A DNA stretch of 6,251 nt from an uncultured Eubacterium sp. (GCA_945980015.1 CAMFQI010000082.1:1-6251), one strand, 5' to 3'. Counted from the first letter of the stretch, positions 1 to 6,251 are shown. A program made the numbers and translations. The notes: generated by a model not told the origin, from the sequence alone.

Positions 1-44
1 CACCTAAGCCTTCGTCGGCAGCGTCAGATGTGTATAAGAGACAG
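1..44 (+). other. Untrimmed Illumina Nextera (Tn5) sequencing adapter, not genomic
   Basis: Bases 26-44 are exactly the 19-base Tn5 mosaic end AGATGTGTATAAGAGACAG. Bases 12-25 are TCGTCGGCAGCGTC, the remainder of the Nextera read-1 primer site. Bases 4-11, CTAAGCCT, match the i5 index I know as S508/N508, and bases 1-3, CAC, match the end of the P5 oligonucleotide. The order P5 tail, index, primer site, mosaic end is that of the library molecule, so true insert DNA begins at base 45. The contig end is therefore a library fragment end left in the assembly. The adapter carries no stop in frame 1, so it fuses silently to the gene downstream. Confidence 0.98.
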
Positions 45-45
45 C

Positions 46-243
46 TATGTAACAGACGCAAACTATACTGTTATGCAGGATGTTTGCACAGTAGAAAATG
101 TCACTATCGACACAAGCAAAATCAATTCAATTTGTCTCGGTGATGACGATAATTCTTATTATTTCAAGAATACAAAGTATCATAGCATTACTTTCTATGA
201 GGGTAAAACAACATCGGTTAAGGGTGCTGATACTTCCCGCTCA
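46..243 (+). other. N-terminal segment of unknown assignment, upstream of the propeller
   Basis: Residues 16-81 are genomic but I do not recognise a family. The segment has beta-like alternation, with pieces such as YTVMQDV and HSITFYEG, and two Cys (codons 85-87 and 136-138). It could be the tail of a preceding module, or an N-terminal extension packed against the propeller. It cannot be a mature N-terminus because it has no signal peptide and is cut by the adapter junction. Confidence 0.4.
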
Positions 244-3200
244 AATTACCTCTTTGCTTATTTCACAGGTAATAACAGTAACGACGAATCCCTCCACCTC
301 GCTGTGTCACAGGACGGCTTGCAGTGGAAAACTCTTAACAAAAACTTCCCTGTATGGAAAGGCTCTGCCGCATCAGATAGCTATCCCGACAATAACGGTG
401 TTGCTGCAACAACCCATATTCGTGACCCGTATATTATGAGAGCACAGGACGGCTCGTACTACATTCTTGCAACCGACCTTAATACTGTAAACGGCACAAG
501 CTGGGGTAATAACTCAAAAATGCATATCTTCAAGGCAAGCAGTATTGCCGACTTTAAGGACGGTAATATTGAGCATTGGGATATTGATATGCAATCGGTA
601 ATGCAACCGATTCTCGGTGGCAATACAATCCGTACTTGGGCGCCGCAGGCTATCTATGACCCTGAATACGGTCAGTATATGCTTTATTGGTCTGCTGCAA
701 CAGATAGCTATGGTACAACCTCAATGTACTATGTTTATACAACTGACTTTAAGTCATTTACCACAACTCCGAAACGCCTTATCTCTCCAATCGGTGCAGG
801 TGATAACGGTGATTTGAATCAGGCTAATATCGACGGTGATATTTACTATAACGGTCAGTTCTATTATTTGTGGTATAAAAATGAAGCAACCGCTTCTCTC
901 GCAGTTATGACCTCGGAATCACCCTCCGGTCCTTATACAAATCTTAAAACATTTTCATATTCACAGGCTTTAGAAGGACCTCAGGTTTATCAGCTTCAAA
1001 ACGGTAAGTATGTTCTTTTGGCAGATGCGTATAATAACTATTGTTATCGTGCATTCGTTTCTGATACTGTTGACGGCTTCACAGCTGATAAAGAAGATAA
1101 CAACACAAATATCGACTCTCTCCAACCTCGTCACGGTGCTGTTATTCAGATTGATGATGCTGAATATAATGCACTTGTTAATAAATTTGGTATTGACGCT
1201 GATGACGGTGTAATTCGTTATGAATTTTCATTAGACCATTATAACGATTCCGATGGATACACCGGTAAAACATGGGAAGGTAATCAGTATAGCTATGATG
1301 TTGGTTATAAAAATGATTCAAATTCCTATGCTCAAATGGGTAACGGCAAGGCTAAACTCGTTGGTAAAAACCTTTTCATCAACGATACCAATGTTCGTGA
1401 AGTAATCAGAAACACAACCTTTACCTTTAGCTTTAAGTTTAAGCTTACTCAAGATGTCGCAGGAAAAAATCCTGTAATCTTCGCAACTTGTAGTCCTGCT
1501 TCCCAAAATACAGACTATGTTCAGCTTCTTGAAGACGGTACATTTACCGTTAACGGTAAATCTTGTACAAACAAGGCTAATATTGTAGCAGGCGAAGAAC
1601 ATACCTATACTATTGCATATTCCGCCGTTGACGAAACTGCAATATTGCTTCAGGACGGAAACCTCGTCGGTGCAATTCCGACAGGTGTAATGAATAATAC
1701 CAGCGCTCAATTCGTCGGTCTTGGCTTCTCCGATGTTAAGTCCGGAGAGGGCAGAATTTACGGCGAATATTCAGCCCTAACCTTCCAAAAGACTATTCCT
1801 GATGATGTTAAAGATATTCTTAATGCAAACATTGTTGACACAGCTCTTGAAGAATTAGAACAGAAAAAAGACGAGCTGGGCTTGACTGCTGATAAAGTCA
1901 AGGATAAAGCTATCGAAACGTTTACGGGAAAAGGATATTTTCAAACTGTTGAAGCGAATACTACTCCTTGGCCAGGAGTAAAAGGTTATAATAATATTTT
2001 ATATTCTTCTAAAACTGTTAATTCTCCAAATGAATATAATAGAGGATATATTTACTGGAAAGTTCATATGCCTAATAAATATGTTTTGGTATATGATGGA
2101 ATTGAACAAAATCGTCCGAATTTCCCTGTTGTACTTGAAGCAAAATGGAAAGGCCAGTACAATGGGTGGTTTGGTTACGATTACTATGCAGCTAAATACT
2201 GTTCTGTGTATAGTAGCGTTCCATTTACATTGCCGTATAAGTGGAAGGGCGGAAAGTCAGGTTGGAGTACAACATCAGTTTGGAGCACAGCAATTGACGG
2301 TTCAGAAGAGATTGGTAACTCAAGTAATAGTACATCTTCATTGGTCCATGAAGATGATACTTCAAGATTTTATGCCAATATTATGAAATATAACGGCACA
2401 GGAAATGAAACCGATTACTATGATAAATTTAGCAGTATTCAATATCAAATCGGTTCGAGTTATAAAAATCAAACAGGTGAGCTAACAACATCAGGCGATA
2501 TATATGTACTTAACTACAAACCTATAAGAGATATAATAAACGGTGTTGCTACACCAACAGTAGATGGAAAAACATATACATTCAAAACACTTTTTAATGA
2601 GGTAAGTAATAACGAGAAAAAGTACACAAAGGAATCTATAATAACTTATTATAAAGCTGTAAACAAGATTATGTCATTGAATGTTGGCAATTACTTTGAC
2701 AGTACTAATACTAATGATTCTAATGTTGAAGGTCAAGTTACATCTGCAGCTGAGGCTATCAAAAATGCTGTAAAAGACTATAATGATGCTGTTGCCGGTC
2801 TTACAAGACAGTATAAGGTTACTTTCAAAAAAGCTCAAGCTGACGGCGGCCAGGCTATAAAAGTAATATATGTACTCGGCGAAACTGCAAAAAAAGACAG
2901 CATAATTGCTGCTGCACCGATTAATACAGCAAGGTGGTACGATAATACAAATCATTACACTTATAGCTGGACAATAAACAATGATGTAACTAATGATATT
3001 GACATTAATGAAACCCGTACTAAAACTGCTCATATCTACACTCCTACAACAGCAAACGATAGTTCTGATAGATTCAAGGCTTCAACCTGTACTGAATCCG
3101 GCTTCTACTATAATGTTTGCTCCTGCGGTTATGAGTATCTTGTAAATACAAATCCTCTCGGCCACAATCATCAATCAACCGTAGGCTCAGCCGACATTAC

Positions 3201-6200
3201 AAAATACAAGGCTCCGACCTGTACCGAAGACGGTTATCACTATATGGTTTGTCAAAGATGTAATGATACCTATATCGTAATTGACGGTGCGCTCGACCAC
3301 GCTTGGGGAACAGGCGTATCAAATGGCAATGGTACTCATACTCAAACCTGTTCAAGAGATGATTCTCACAAACAAGATCTTCCTTGTAATATGGTTGAAA
3401 ATGCTGAGGGAACACAGGCAACCTGCTCCGAATGTGGCTACACAACTACAATCTTTCGTCTCGACAGAACTGCATATAACGAAGCACTTGCAAATGCAAA
3501 CGATGTTATTGCTAACGAAAAAGCAAGATATTCCGCAGAATCTCTTGCAGCTCTTCAAGCTGTTCTTGTTCAGGCAGGTAAGGACGCTCTTGACGCAAAA
3601 ACACAGGAAGAGCTTAACGCCGTAACAGCAAGAATTACTGCCGCTAACTCAACCGATACTGCAAACGGCGGCGTTCTCGTTGCAAACACTTTCCGCATTA
3701 CCTATGGAAATATTTTCAGCTTTGACGACTTTATGAACTCCGATTCGAAGGACTGTGCTCCTGATTCTAACGGTGCTGAAAAGGGTACAATCGGCTTTGA
3801 CTATGCTAATCAGGTATTCACCGTAACGAGTAACGAAAATTATACGGATGTATATTCAAAGTACGCTGGTGGTAATACTTATAAGATTCCTGTAACAGCA
3901 GGTAAATCATACACATTCGAATATGAGGTTGCTAATTCAAATCTCAACCAAGCGTTTGTATTCTTCTATAACGAAAACGGTAATCCAATTTATTTAGATT
4001 CTTCTTATGCCTTTACAGAAACAATCGACGGTATTGAAACACCGAGAACTTCTAAAAACGATGAATATTTTATAAATAAGTACGGAGCACCTGTAAACAA
4101 GAAAGTTCAGCTTACATTTACAGCACCTGAAACCTGTACGAGTGTTGATTTCCGTTTCGGTGTTATTAATGAAACCAATACAAGTGCTTCATTCTACAAC
4201 ATCGGCTTCTACGAGTCCGATATGGTAGACAATTTCGTTCTTGCCGATGAAGTTGTATACGGAACAGCCTTCAACGAACTTGCAATTATGGAGCCTGATA
4301 TTAAAGGTCAACACTTCGGCGGTTGGTTCGTTGACAAAGCATTGACAACCCCTGCTTCAACTCTTACAGAGATTACAAGAAATCTAAATCTTTATGCAAA
4401 GCTTGACGCATTGAAGGTTAAGGATGTAGTAGGCTGTACATTATTAAAGCACGGCTACACAACCTATGTATGCTCCGATGAAAATTGTTCTACCGAAGTA
4501 GTTTATACCTCGTATGACGACAAAACTTTGGACGGCTCTAAATTCTTCCCGGCAAATGATGCTATTCAAGCAATAATTGACAAAGAAATCGCAAACGACT
4601 ACCAAAATTATACTCAGGCTTCAATAGCAGCACTTGCGACTGCTCGTGAAAACCTCTACAACACAACTGTAAATTATTATACACAAGCAGAGGTTGATGC
4701 GGCTGTTACACCAATGAATAATCTTGTTAACGACCTTGTTGTAAAGGTTAACTTCGTAACAAAGACAGACGACGCAGTTAATTCAACTCAAACTATGGAG
4801 GTTGCTTATAACGGTAGCTTGACAGCTCCAACTGTTAATCCGTACACAACAGTTGACGGCAGATACACCTGGACGTTCTCAAGCTGGGATAAAGAGGTTG
4901 TTACCTCGAACATCACAACCGGTGCAACCTACACCGCTCAGTATACAAAAACTGATAATGTTGACACTTCAGCATACGATGCGGCGGTAACTCTTGCAAC
5001 AGAATCTATTGCAAACACCACAAAGTATACCGATGCTTCAAGAAAGGAACTTGAAAAAGTTGTTAATTCAAAGAAGTATAACGAGAATTCAACTCAAGCT
5101 GAAATCGACGCAATGGCAAAAGCAATCGACGTAGCAAACAAGCTTGCAAAAGACGGCGGTAAACTTGTGCTTATGCAGTACGACGTTGAATTCTACTATG
5201 TGTTAGACAACAATCCTGCTAAAAAGTGCGCAACAGGAAATGATACTGTTGATTACGGAACAGAGTTTGAGCTCACAGCTCCGTCAATTGAAGGTAATTA
5301 TTCAATCATCAAGTGGACGAGAACTACTTATCCGAACGGCGAACCAAAGGATGAGACTGTTGGCTCATCAAACGAAACCCTAAAGGGAAGATATACCGGT
5401 ACAACAAAATACTATGTATATCTTAAAACAATACCTGCACAGCAGGAAAGCACCAAAACGGCCAACATTTATCTCACCGATAGGCTCGGCAGAGTAATCG
5501 ACGCTATGTCTGTAACTCTTGAAAATGGCTCGGCAACAGTTGACGTATCTGTAAGGGATAACAGTATTACAATCGGAAATGTTACAATGACTGCTCCAAG
5601 CGTTTCGTTCTACAACGTATCGGGCTTCACTATGAATAATGAAGCTGTTACAGACAGACAATATAAAATTACTGACGACACATACATTTCGGTAACCTAC
5701 GAACCTGCTACATCATTCACTATTACATATGATGCAACAACCTGTACTGCAGATAAAACTACAGCACAGTGGGATGACAAGGTAACTGTAACAGCTAAAA
5801 ACGGTACTGCAAATACTCAATGGTATGTAAACGGCGTTCTTGTAGGCTATGGTCCAAAGTATGTTTTCCGTGCAAATCAGGATGTAAACATTACCTGTAA
5901 GAATGAAACAGTAGAACTTGTTCCGACTGCCGCTGTTTCAAGATTGAGCTATAACTCACCAATCAAAAAGACAATCACTGTTGTTGGCTCGTTCAATCTT
6001 CCTGACGGTTATACATTGGTTGAAACCGGTGTACTTCTTAAAACATCTGCTGTAAACAATAAAGATGCAGTAAACAATGTTGAAAACTACAACCTTGAAA
6101 GTGGTAATGCAAAGAAATTCGTTGCAACCAATTATACAAAGGATACTCATCAGTTTACGGTTAATGTTTATTCATCAAAGCAATATGACGAAATTTATCT

Positions 6201-6251
6201 CGGTGCTGTTGCTTATGTAACCTACACCTACGGAAATGAAACACATACAAC
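46..6251 (+). CDS. Giant multidomain extracellular GH43-like glycoside hydrolase with LamG-like, FIVAR and InlB-like repeats, partial at both ends
   Basis: Frame 1 is open from base 1 to base 6249 with two bases of the next codon left over, giving about 2,068 genomic residues without start or stop. The order is a GH43 propeller (residues about 82-402), a LamG-like domain (404-600), a helical linker, an unassigned Trp-rich module (641-842), then alternating FIVAR helices, beta repeats and Cys/Gly repeats to the end. The likely role is extracellular hydrolysis of arabinose- or xylose-containing plant polysaccharide, with accessory modules for binding and spacing. GH43 includes arabinanases, arabinofuranosidases and xylosidases, and the exact substrate cannot be read here. 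The signal peptide is lost upstream, and any sorting signal or dockerin lies downstream. The ATG at 28-30 is adapter sequence and must not be used as a start. The high Asn/Thr/Ser/Tyr content fits a secreted protein of gut Clostridia. The coding call is very secure; the precise specificity is not. Confidence 0.96.
244..1206 (+). other. GH43-like five-bladed beta-propeller catalytic domain
   Basis: Residues about 82-402. The first blade reads YLFAYFTG followed by SQDGLQW. HIRDPYI then carries the expected general base, Asp142 (codon 424-426). WAPQAIYD sits at 637-660. NIDGDIYYNGQFYY carries the expected pKa-modulating Asp278 (832-834), and LEGPQVY carries the expected general acid Glu325 (973-975). 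RHGAV (His378, 1132-1134) fits the conserved propeller His. The Asp-Asp-Glu order and the short Gly/Tyr blade motifs are typical of GH43, where this triad performs inverting hydrolysis of arabinosyl or xylosyl linkages. All three residues are present, so the domain is probably active. Related clan GH-F or other five-bladed propeller families are the alternative. The subfamily is not assigned. Confidence 0.85.
1210..1800 (+). other. LamG/concanavalin A-like beta-sandwich domain
   Basis: Residues about 404-600, directly after the propeller. The segment opens with IRYEFSLDHYNDSDG, resembling the first strand and Asp-rich loop of LamG-type jelly rolls. It continues with TTFTFSFKFKL (a central strand), ATCSP, a DYVQLLEDGTFTVNGK hairpin, EEHTYTIAYS, VGAIPTG and a closing strand EYSALTFQK. 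GH43 enzymes often carry a C-terminal concanavalin A-like domain that binds sugar or completes the active site, so the position fits. The match is by pattern only, so the specific Pfam family is uncertain. Confidence 0.72.
1801..1920 (+). other. Charged helical linker
   Basis: Residues 601-640 are rich in Asp, Glu, Lys, Ala and Leu, including DTALEELEQKKDELG and ADKVKDKAIE, with no Gly/Pro-rich break. They should form one or two helices joining the LamG-like domain to the next module. They may be the first half of a FIVAR-like helical bundle that has been interrupted by the module at 1921-2526. Confidence 0.55.
1921..2526 (+). other. Unrecognised Trp/Tyr-rich, probably beta-sandwich module
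   Basis: Residues about 641-842. I do not recognise a named family. Strand-like pieces include NRGYIYWKVHMP, KYVLVYDGI, FPVVLEAKW, GWFGYDYYAAKYCSVYSS and SGDIYVLNYKPI. There are seven Trp in about 200 residues (codons at 1969, 2056, 2146, 2167, 2242, 2263, 2281), plus many Tyr and two Asn-Gly/Asn-Ser-rich loops. Aromatic exposure of this kind would suit glycan binding, but no binding site is demonstrated. The module lies between two helical segments. From memory, the IYVLNYKP ending followed by a helical region recurs in large clostridial surface proteins. Codon choice here is more AT-rich than in the propeller. Confidence 0.5.
2524..2808 (+). other. FIVAR-like helical module, divergent
   Basis: Residues about 842-936. 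RDIINGV, then LFNEVSNNEKKYTKESIITYY and a final helix AAEAIKNAVKDYNDAVAGL, follow the FIVAR plan of three helices with a Y(T/S)-x-x-S signature before helix 2 (here YTKES). A loop with NYFDSTNTNDSN is longer than usual. The module runs straight into a VTFKK beta strand, as FIVAR modules do at two later places in this protein. The assignment is less certain than for the three later copies. Confidence 0.5.
2809..3021 (+). other. InlB-like/bacterial beta repeat 1
   Basis: Residues about 937-1007. The pattern is YKVTFKK, a hairpin IKVIYVLGET, an AAAP turn, then WYDNTNHYTYSW and a closing NETRT segment. It resembles the short beta repeats (InlB B-repeat/Flg_new type) common between modules in Firmicutes surface proteins. 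The Tyr-Ser-Trp after HYT corresponds to the FSSW of the repeat at 4741-4950. Confidence 0.55.
3070..3171 (+). repeat. Cys/Gly repeat 1
   Basis: Residues 1024-1057. RFKASTCTESGFYYNVCSCG is followed by Tyr/Val and a terminal LGHNH. The Cys codons are at 3088, 3118 and 3124, giving C-x9-C-x-C. Copies of this repeat (C-T-E-x-G-Y-x-x-x-x-C-x-x-C-G then L-x-H) are frequent in clostridial surface proteins. The Cys and His may hold a metal or form disulfides. This copy has one residue fewer between the last two Cys than copy 2. Confidence 0.75.
3202..3306 (+). repeat. Cys/Gly repeat 2
   Basis: Residues 1068-1102. KYKAPTCTEDGYHYMVCQRC, then DTYIVIDGALDHAW. The Cys codons are at 3220, 3250 and 3259, giving C-x9-C-x2-C, and LDH corresponds to the LGH of copy 1. 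This is the best-preserved of the copies and defines the consensus used here. Confidence 0.78.
3331..3450 (+). repeat. Cys/Gly repeat 3, variant form
   Basis: Residues 1111-1150. THTQTCSRDDSHKQDLPC is followed by EGTQATCSECGYTT. The Cys codons are at 3346, 3385, 3424 and 3433. The first half (HTxTC...SH...PC) is a variant unit, and the second keeps the C-x2-C-G-Y ending of copies 1 and 2. The repeat passes directly into the first clear FIVAR helix. Confidence 0.7.
3460..3651 (+). other. FIVAR module 1
   Basis: Residues 1154-1217. The module reads LDRTAYNEALANANDVI, then ARYSAESLAALQAVLVQAG, then DAKTQEELNAVTARI. This is the three-helix FIVAR layout: a first helix ending in a short loop, the Y(S/T)-x-x-S-L-x-x-L signature, and the final T-Q-E-E-L helix. 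FIVAR modules are small helical bundles found in secreted Gram-positive proteins, often in tandem as spacers or adhesion elements. Confidence 0.85.
3661..4236 (+). other. Possible carbohydrate-binding beta-sandwich (unassigned)
   Basis: Residues about 1221-1412. The segment starts at NTFRITYGNIFSFDDFM. Strand-like pieces follow, including TYKIPVTAGKSYTFEYEVA, QAFVFFYNENGNPIYLD, KVQLTFTAPETCTSVDFRFGV and ASFYNIGFYES. The order (a ligand-side loop, a V-T-A-G-K-S-Y-T-F strand, a late F-T-A-P-x-x-x-x-x-V-x-F-R-F-G strand and a final Y-N-I-G-F-Y) resembles jelly-roll carbohydrate-binding modules and galactose-binding-like domains attached to clostridial hydrolases. Sugar binding is inferred from this shape only. 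Confidence 0.55.
4237..4404 (+). other. InlB B-repeat/Flg_new-type repeat 2
   Basis: Residues 1413-1468. The pattern VVYGTAFNEL, a short turn, HFGGWFVDKALTTPAS, then ITRNLNLYAKL matches the G-W-F/Y-x-D and final N-x-x-L-Y-A-K signature of Listeria-Bacteroides (InlB B-type) repeats. These are short beta folds used as spacers in surface proteins. This copy is the closest to that consensus in the window. Confidence 0.75.
4423..4500 (+). repeat. Cys/Gly repeat 4, degenerate
   Basis: Residues 1475-1500. VGCTLLKHGYTTYVCSDENC keeps the C-x11-C-x4-C frame and the HGYTTYVC core but has extra residues between the last two Cys compared with copies 1 and 2. The Cys codons are at 4435, 4471 and 4486. It sits between the beta repeat and the next FIVAR module, the same position that copies 1-3 occupy upstream. 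Confidence 0.65.
4552..4740 (+). other. FIVAR module 2
   Basis: Residues 1518-1580. NDAIQAIIDKEIANDYQNYTQASIAALATA reads as helix 1 followed by the YTQASI signature. The last helix, YTQAEVDAAVTPMNNLVNDL, has the usual T-Q-A-E-V-D-A-A pattern of this family. There is no linker before the next beta repeat. Confidence 0.85.
4741..4950 (+). other. Bacterial beta repeat 3 (InlB-like)
   Basis: Residues 1581-1650. VKVNFVTKTDD, VAYNGSLTAPTVNPY, then GRYTWTFSSWDKEV and TGATYTAQYTK give a compact hairpin fold. The plan is V-x-F, a Y-G/N-G-x-x-x-A-P turn, F-x-x-W and a closing Y-T-A-x-Y. It lies between FIVAR modules 2 and 3 with no linker, forming a helix-beta-helix chain. Confidence 0.7.
4960..5160 (+). 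other. FIVAR module 3
   Basis: Residues 1654-1720. VDTSAYDAAVTLATESIANT, then KYTDASRKELEKVV, then STQAEIDAMAKAIDVANK. The YTDAS signature and the T-Q-A-E-I-D-A-M final helix make this a well-kept copy. It shares the T-Q-A-E-x-D-A motif with FIVAR module 2. Confidence 0.85.
5161..5436 (+). other. Beta repeat 4 (divergent, longer)
   Basis: Residues about 1721-1812. YDVEFYYVLDNNPAKKC, VDYGTEFELTAPSI, then YSIIKWTRTTYPNGEP and GTTKYYVYLK follow the same plan as the repeat at 4741-4950 (strand, Y-G-T, A-P turn, Trp strand, closing Tyr strand) with a longer loop before the last strand. Assigned by position and pattern only. Confidence 0.5.
5440..5700 (+). other. Beta-rich module, family not recognised
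   Basis: Residues about 1814-1900. TANIYLTDRLGRVIDAMSV, ENGSATVDVSV, SITIGNVTMTAPSVSFYNV and a closing DDTYISVTYEP look like a small Ig-like or beta-sandwich module. I cannot assign a family. It continues directly into the next Ig-like module. Confidence 0.4.
5701..5925 (+). other. Ig-like module with paired cysteines
   Basis: Residues about 1901-1975. FTITYDATTCTADK, VTVTAKNGTANTQWYVNG, GYGPKYVFRANQDVNITC. Cys1915 (codon 5743-5745) and Cys1966 (5896-5898) flank a central Trp (QWYVNG), the spacing expected of an immunoglobulin-type core disulfide. A disulfide is inferred, not shown. Confidence 0.5.
5926..6251 (+). other. C-terminal beta module, cut by the window end
   Basis: Residues from about 1976. 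AAVSRLSYNSPIKKTITVVGSFNLPDG's strand pattern is followed by GYTLVETGVLLKTS, HQFTVNVYSS, YLGAVAYVTYTYG and then the end of the window. The ETGVLL and AYVTYTYG strands resemble the terminal beta module seen, from memory, near the C-terminus of large clostridial surface proteins. No LPxTG-type sorting signal, dockerin or stop codon is present before base 6251. Confidence 0.45.

Noticed and set aside
1..44. A transposon end or IS-like inverted repeat, because of the Tn5 mosaic end
   Set aside because: The bases upstream of the mosaic end are the Nextera primer site, index and P5 tail, so this is a library adapter and not a natural mobile element.
1801..2530. A frameshift or fusion error at the change in sequence character near base 1920
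   Set aside because: Frame 1 continues without a stop on both sides, and plausible domain sequence follows in the same frame, so a true domain junction is more likely than an assembly error.
3070..3450. Intracellular zinc-ribbon DNA-binding domain
   Set aside because: The CxxC units sit between secreted-type modules, spacing varies between copies, and there is no basic DNA-binding surface; a surface repeat fits better.
98..3625. Plus-strand ORFs of 66-118 codons in frames 2 and 3 (98-439, 617-817, 1010-1213, 2030-2386, 3281-3625)
   Set aside because: All lie inside the long frame-1 gene, have hydrophobic low-complexity translations typical of shifted frames, and show no domain motifs or ribosome binding sites.
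2460..5160. DNA-level tandem repeats or a CRISPR array suggested by recurring short words such as ggctacacaac
   Set aside because: The shared words are short, unevenly spaced and encode the same protein motif (GYTT), so they reflect repeated domains rather than a nucleotide repeat array.
1318..6150. Minus-strand ORFs of 64-130 codons (for example 1318-1710, 2674-3033, 3197-3445, 5380-5661, 5956-6150)
   Set aside because: They are antisense to recognised domains, are Cys/Ile/Ser-rich as expected of complements of Thr/Asn/Ala codons, and resemble no family I know.

Overview
The window is a single protein-coding stretch. After 44 bases of sequencing adapter, one plus-strand reading frame (frame 1, starting at base 1) stays open to the last base, with no stop codon in about 2,068 genomic codons. 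Both ends of the gene are missing. Residue numbers used here are window-relative: residue 1 is bases 1-3, and residue 16 (bases 46-48) is the first wholly genomic codon. The protein looks like a very large secreted or surface multidomain carbohydrate-active enzyme. It is most like those of gut Clostridia (Ruminococcus or Oscillospiraceae type). That placement is inferred from the architecture (GH43 + LamG-like + FIVAR helices + InlB-like beta repeats + Cys/Gly repeats), the AT-leaning coding sequence and the Nextera library origin, not from a database search.

Layout: bases 1-44 are Illumina Nextera adapter (P5 tail, i5 index, read-1 primer and Tn5 mosaic end). Bases 46-243 are an unassigned N-terminal segment. 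Bases 244-1206 are a GH43-like five-bladed beta-propeller with the three catalytic acidic residues in recognisable motifs. Bases 1210-1800 are a LamG/concanavalin A-like beta-sandwich. Bases 1801-1920 are a charged helical linker. Bases 1921-2526 are an unrecognised Trp/Tyr-rich module. Bases 2524-2808 are a FIVAR-like helical module, 2809-3021 an InlB-like beta repeat and 3070-3450 three Cys/Gly repeats. Bases 3460-3651 are FIVAR, 3661-4236 a possible carbohydrate-binding beta-sandwich, 4237-4404 an InlB/Flg_new-type repeat and 4423-4500 a fourth, degenerate Cys/Gly repeat. Bases 4552-4740 are FIVAR, 4741-4950 a beta repeat, 4960-5160 FIVAR and 5161-5436 a beta repeat. Bases 5440-6251 are further beta/Ig-like modules that run off the end.

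How the parts probably work together (inference): the propeller cleaves an arabinose- or xylose-containing plant polysaccharide outside the cell, the LamG-like and other beta-sandwich modules bind glycan, and the long chain of alternating helical and beta modules spaces the enzyme away from the cell surface. A signal peptide and any cell-wall anchor would lie outside the window.

I see no second gene, RNA gene, promoter, terminator, mobile element or CRISPR array. The points most worth checking are the untrimmed adapter, which creates a false start codon and a false N-terminus, and the central block at about 1921-3060, which contains an unrecognised aromatic-rich module and differs in codon choice from its flanks.
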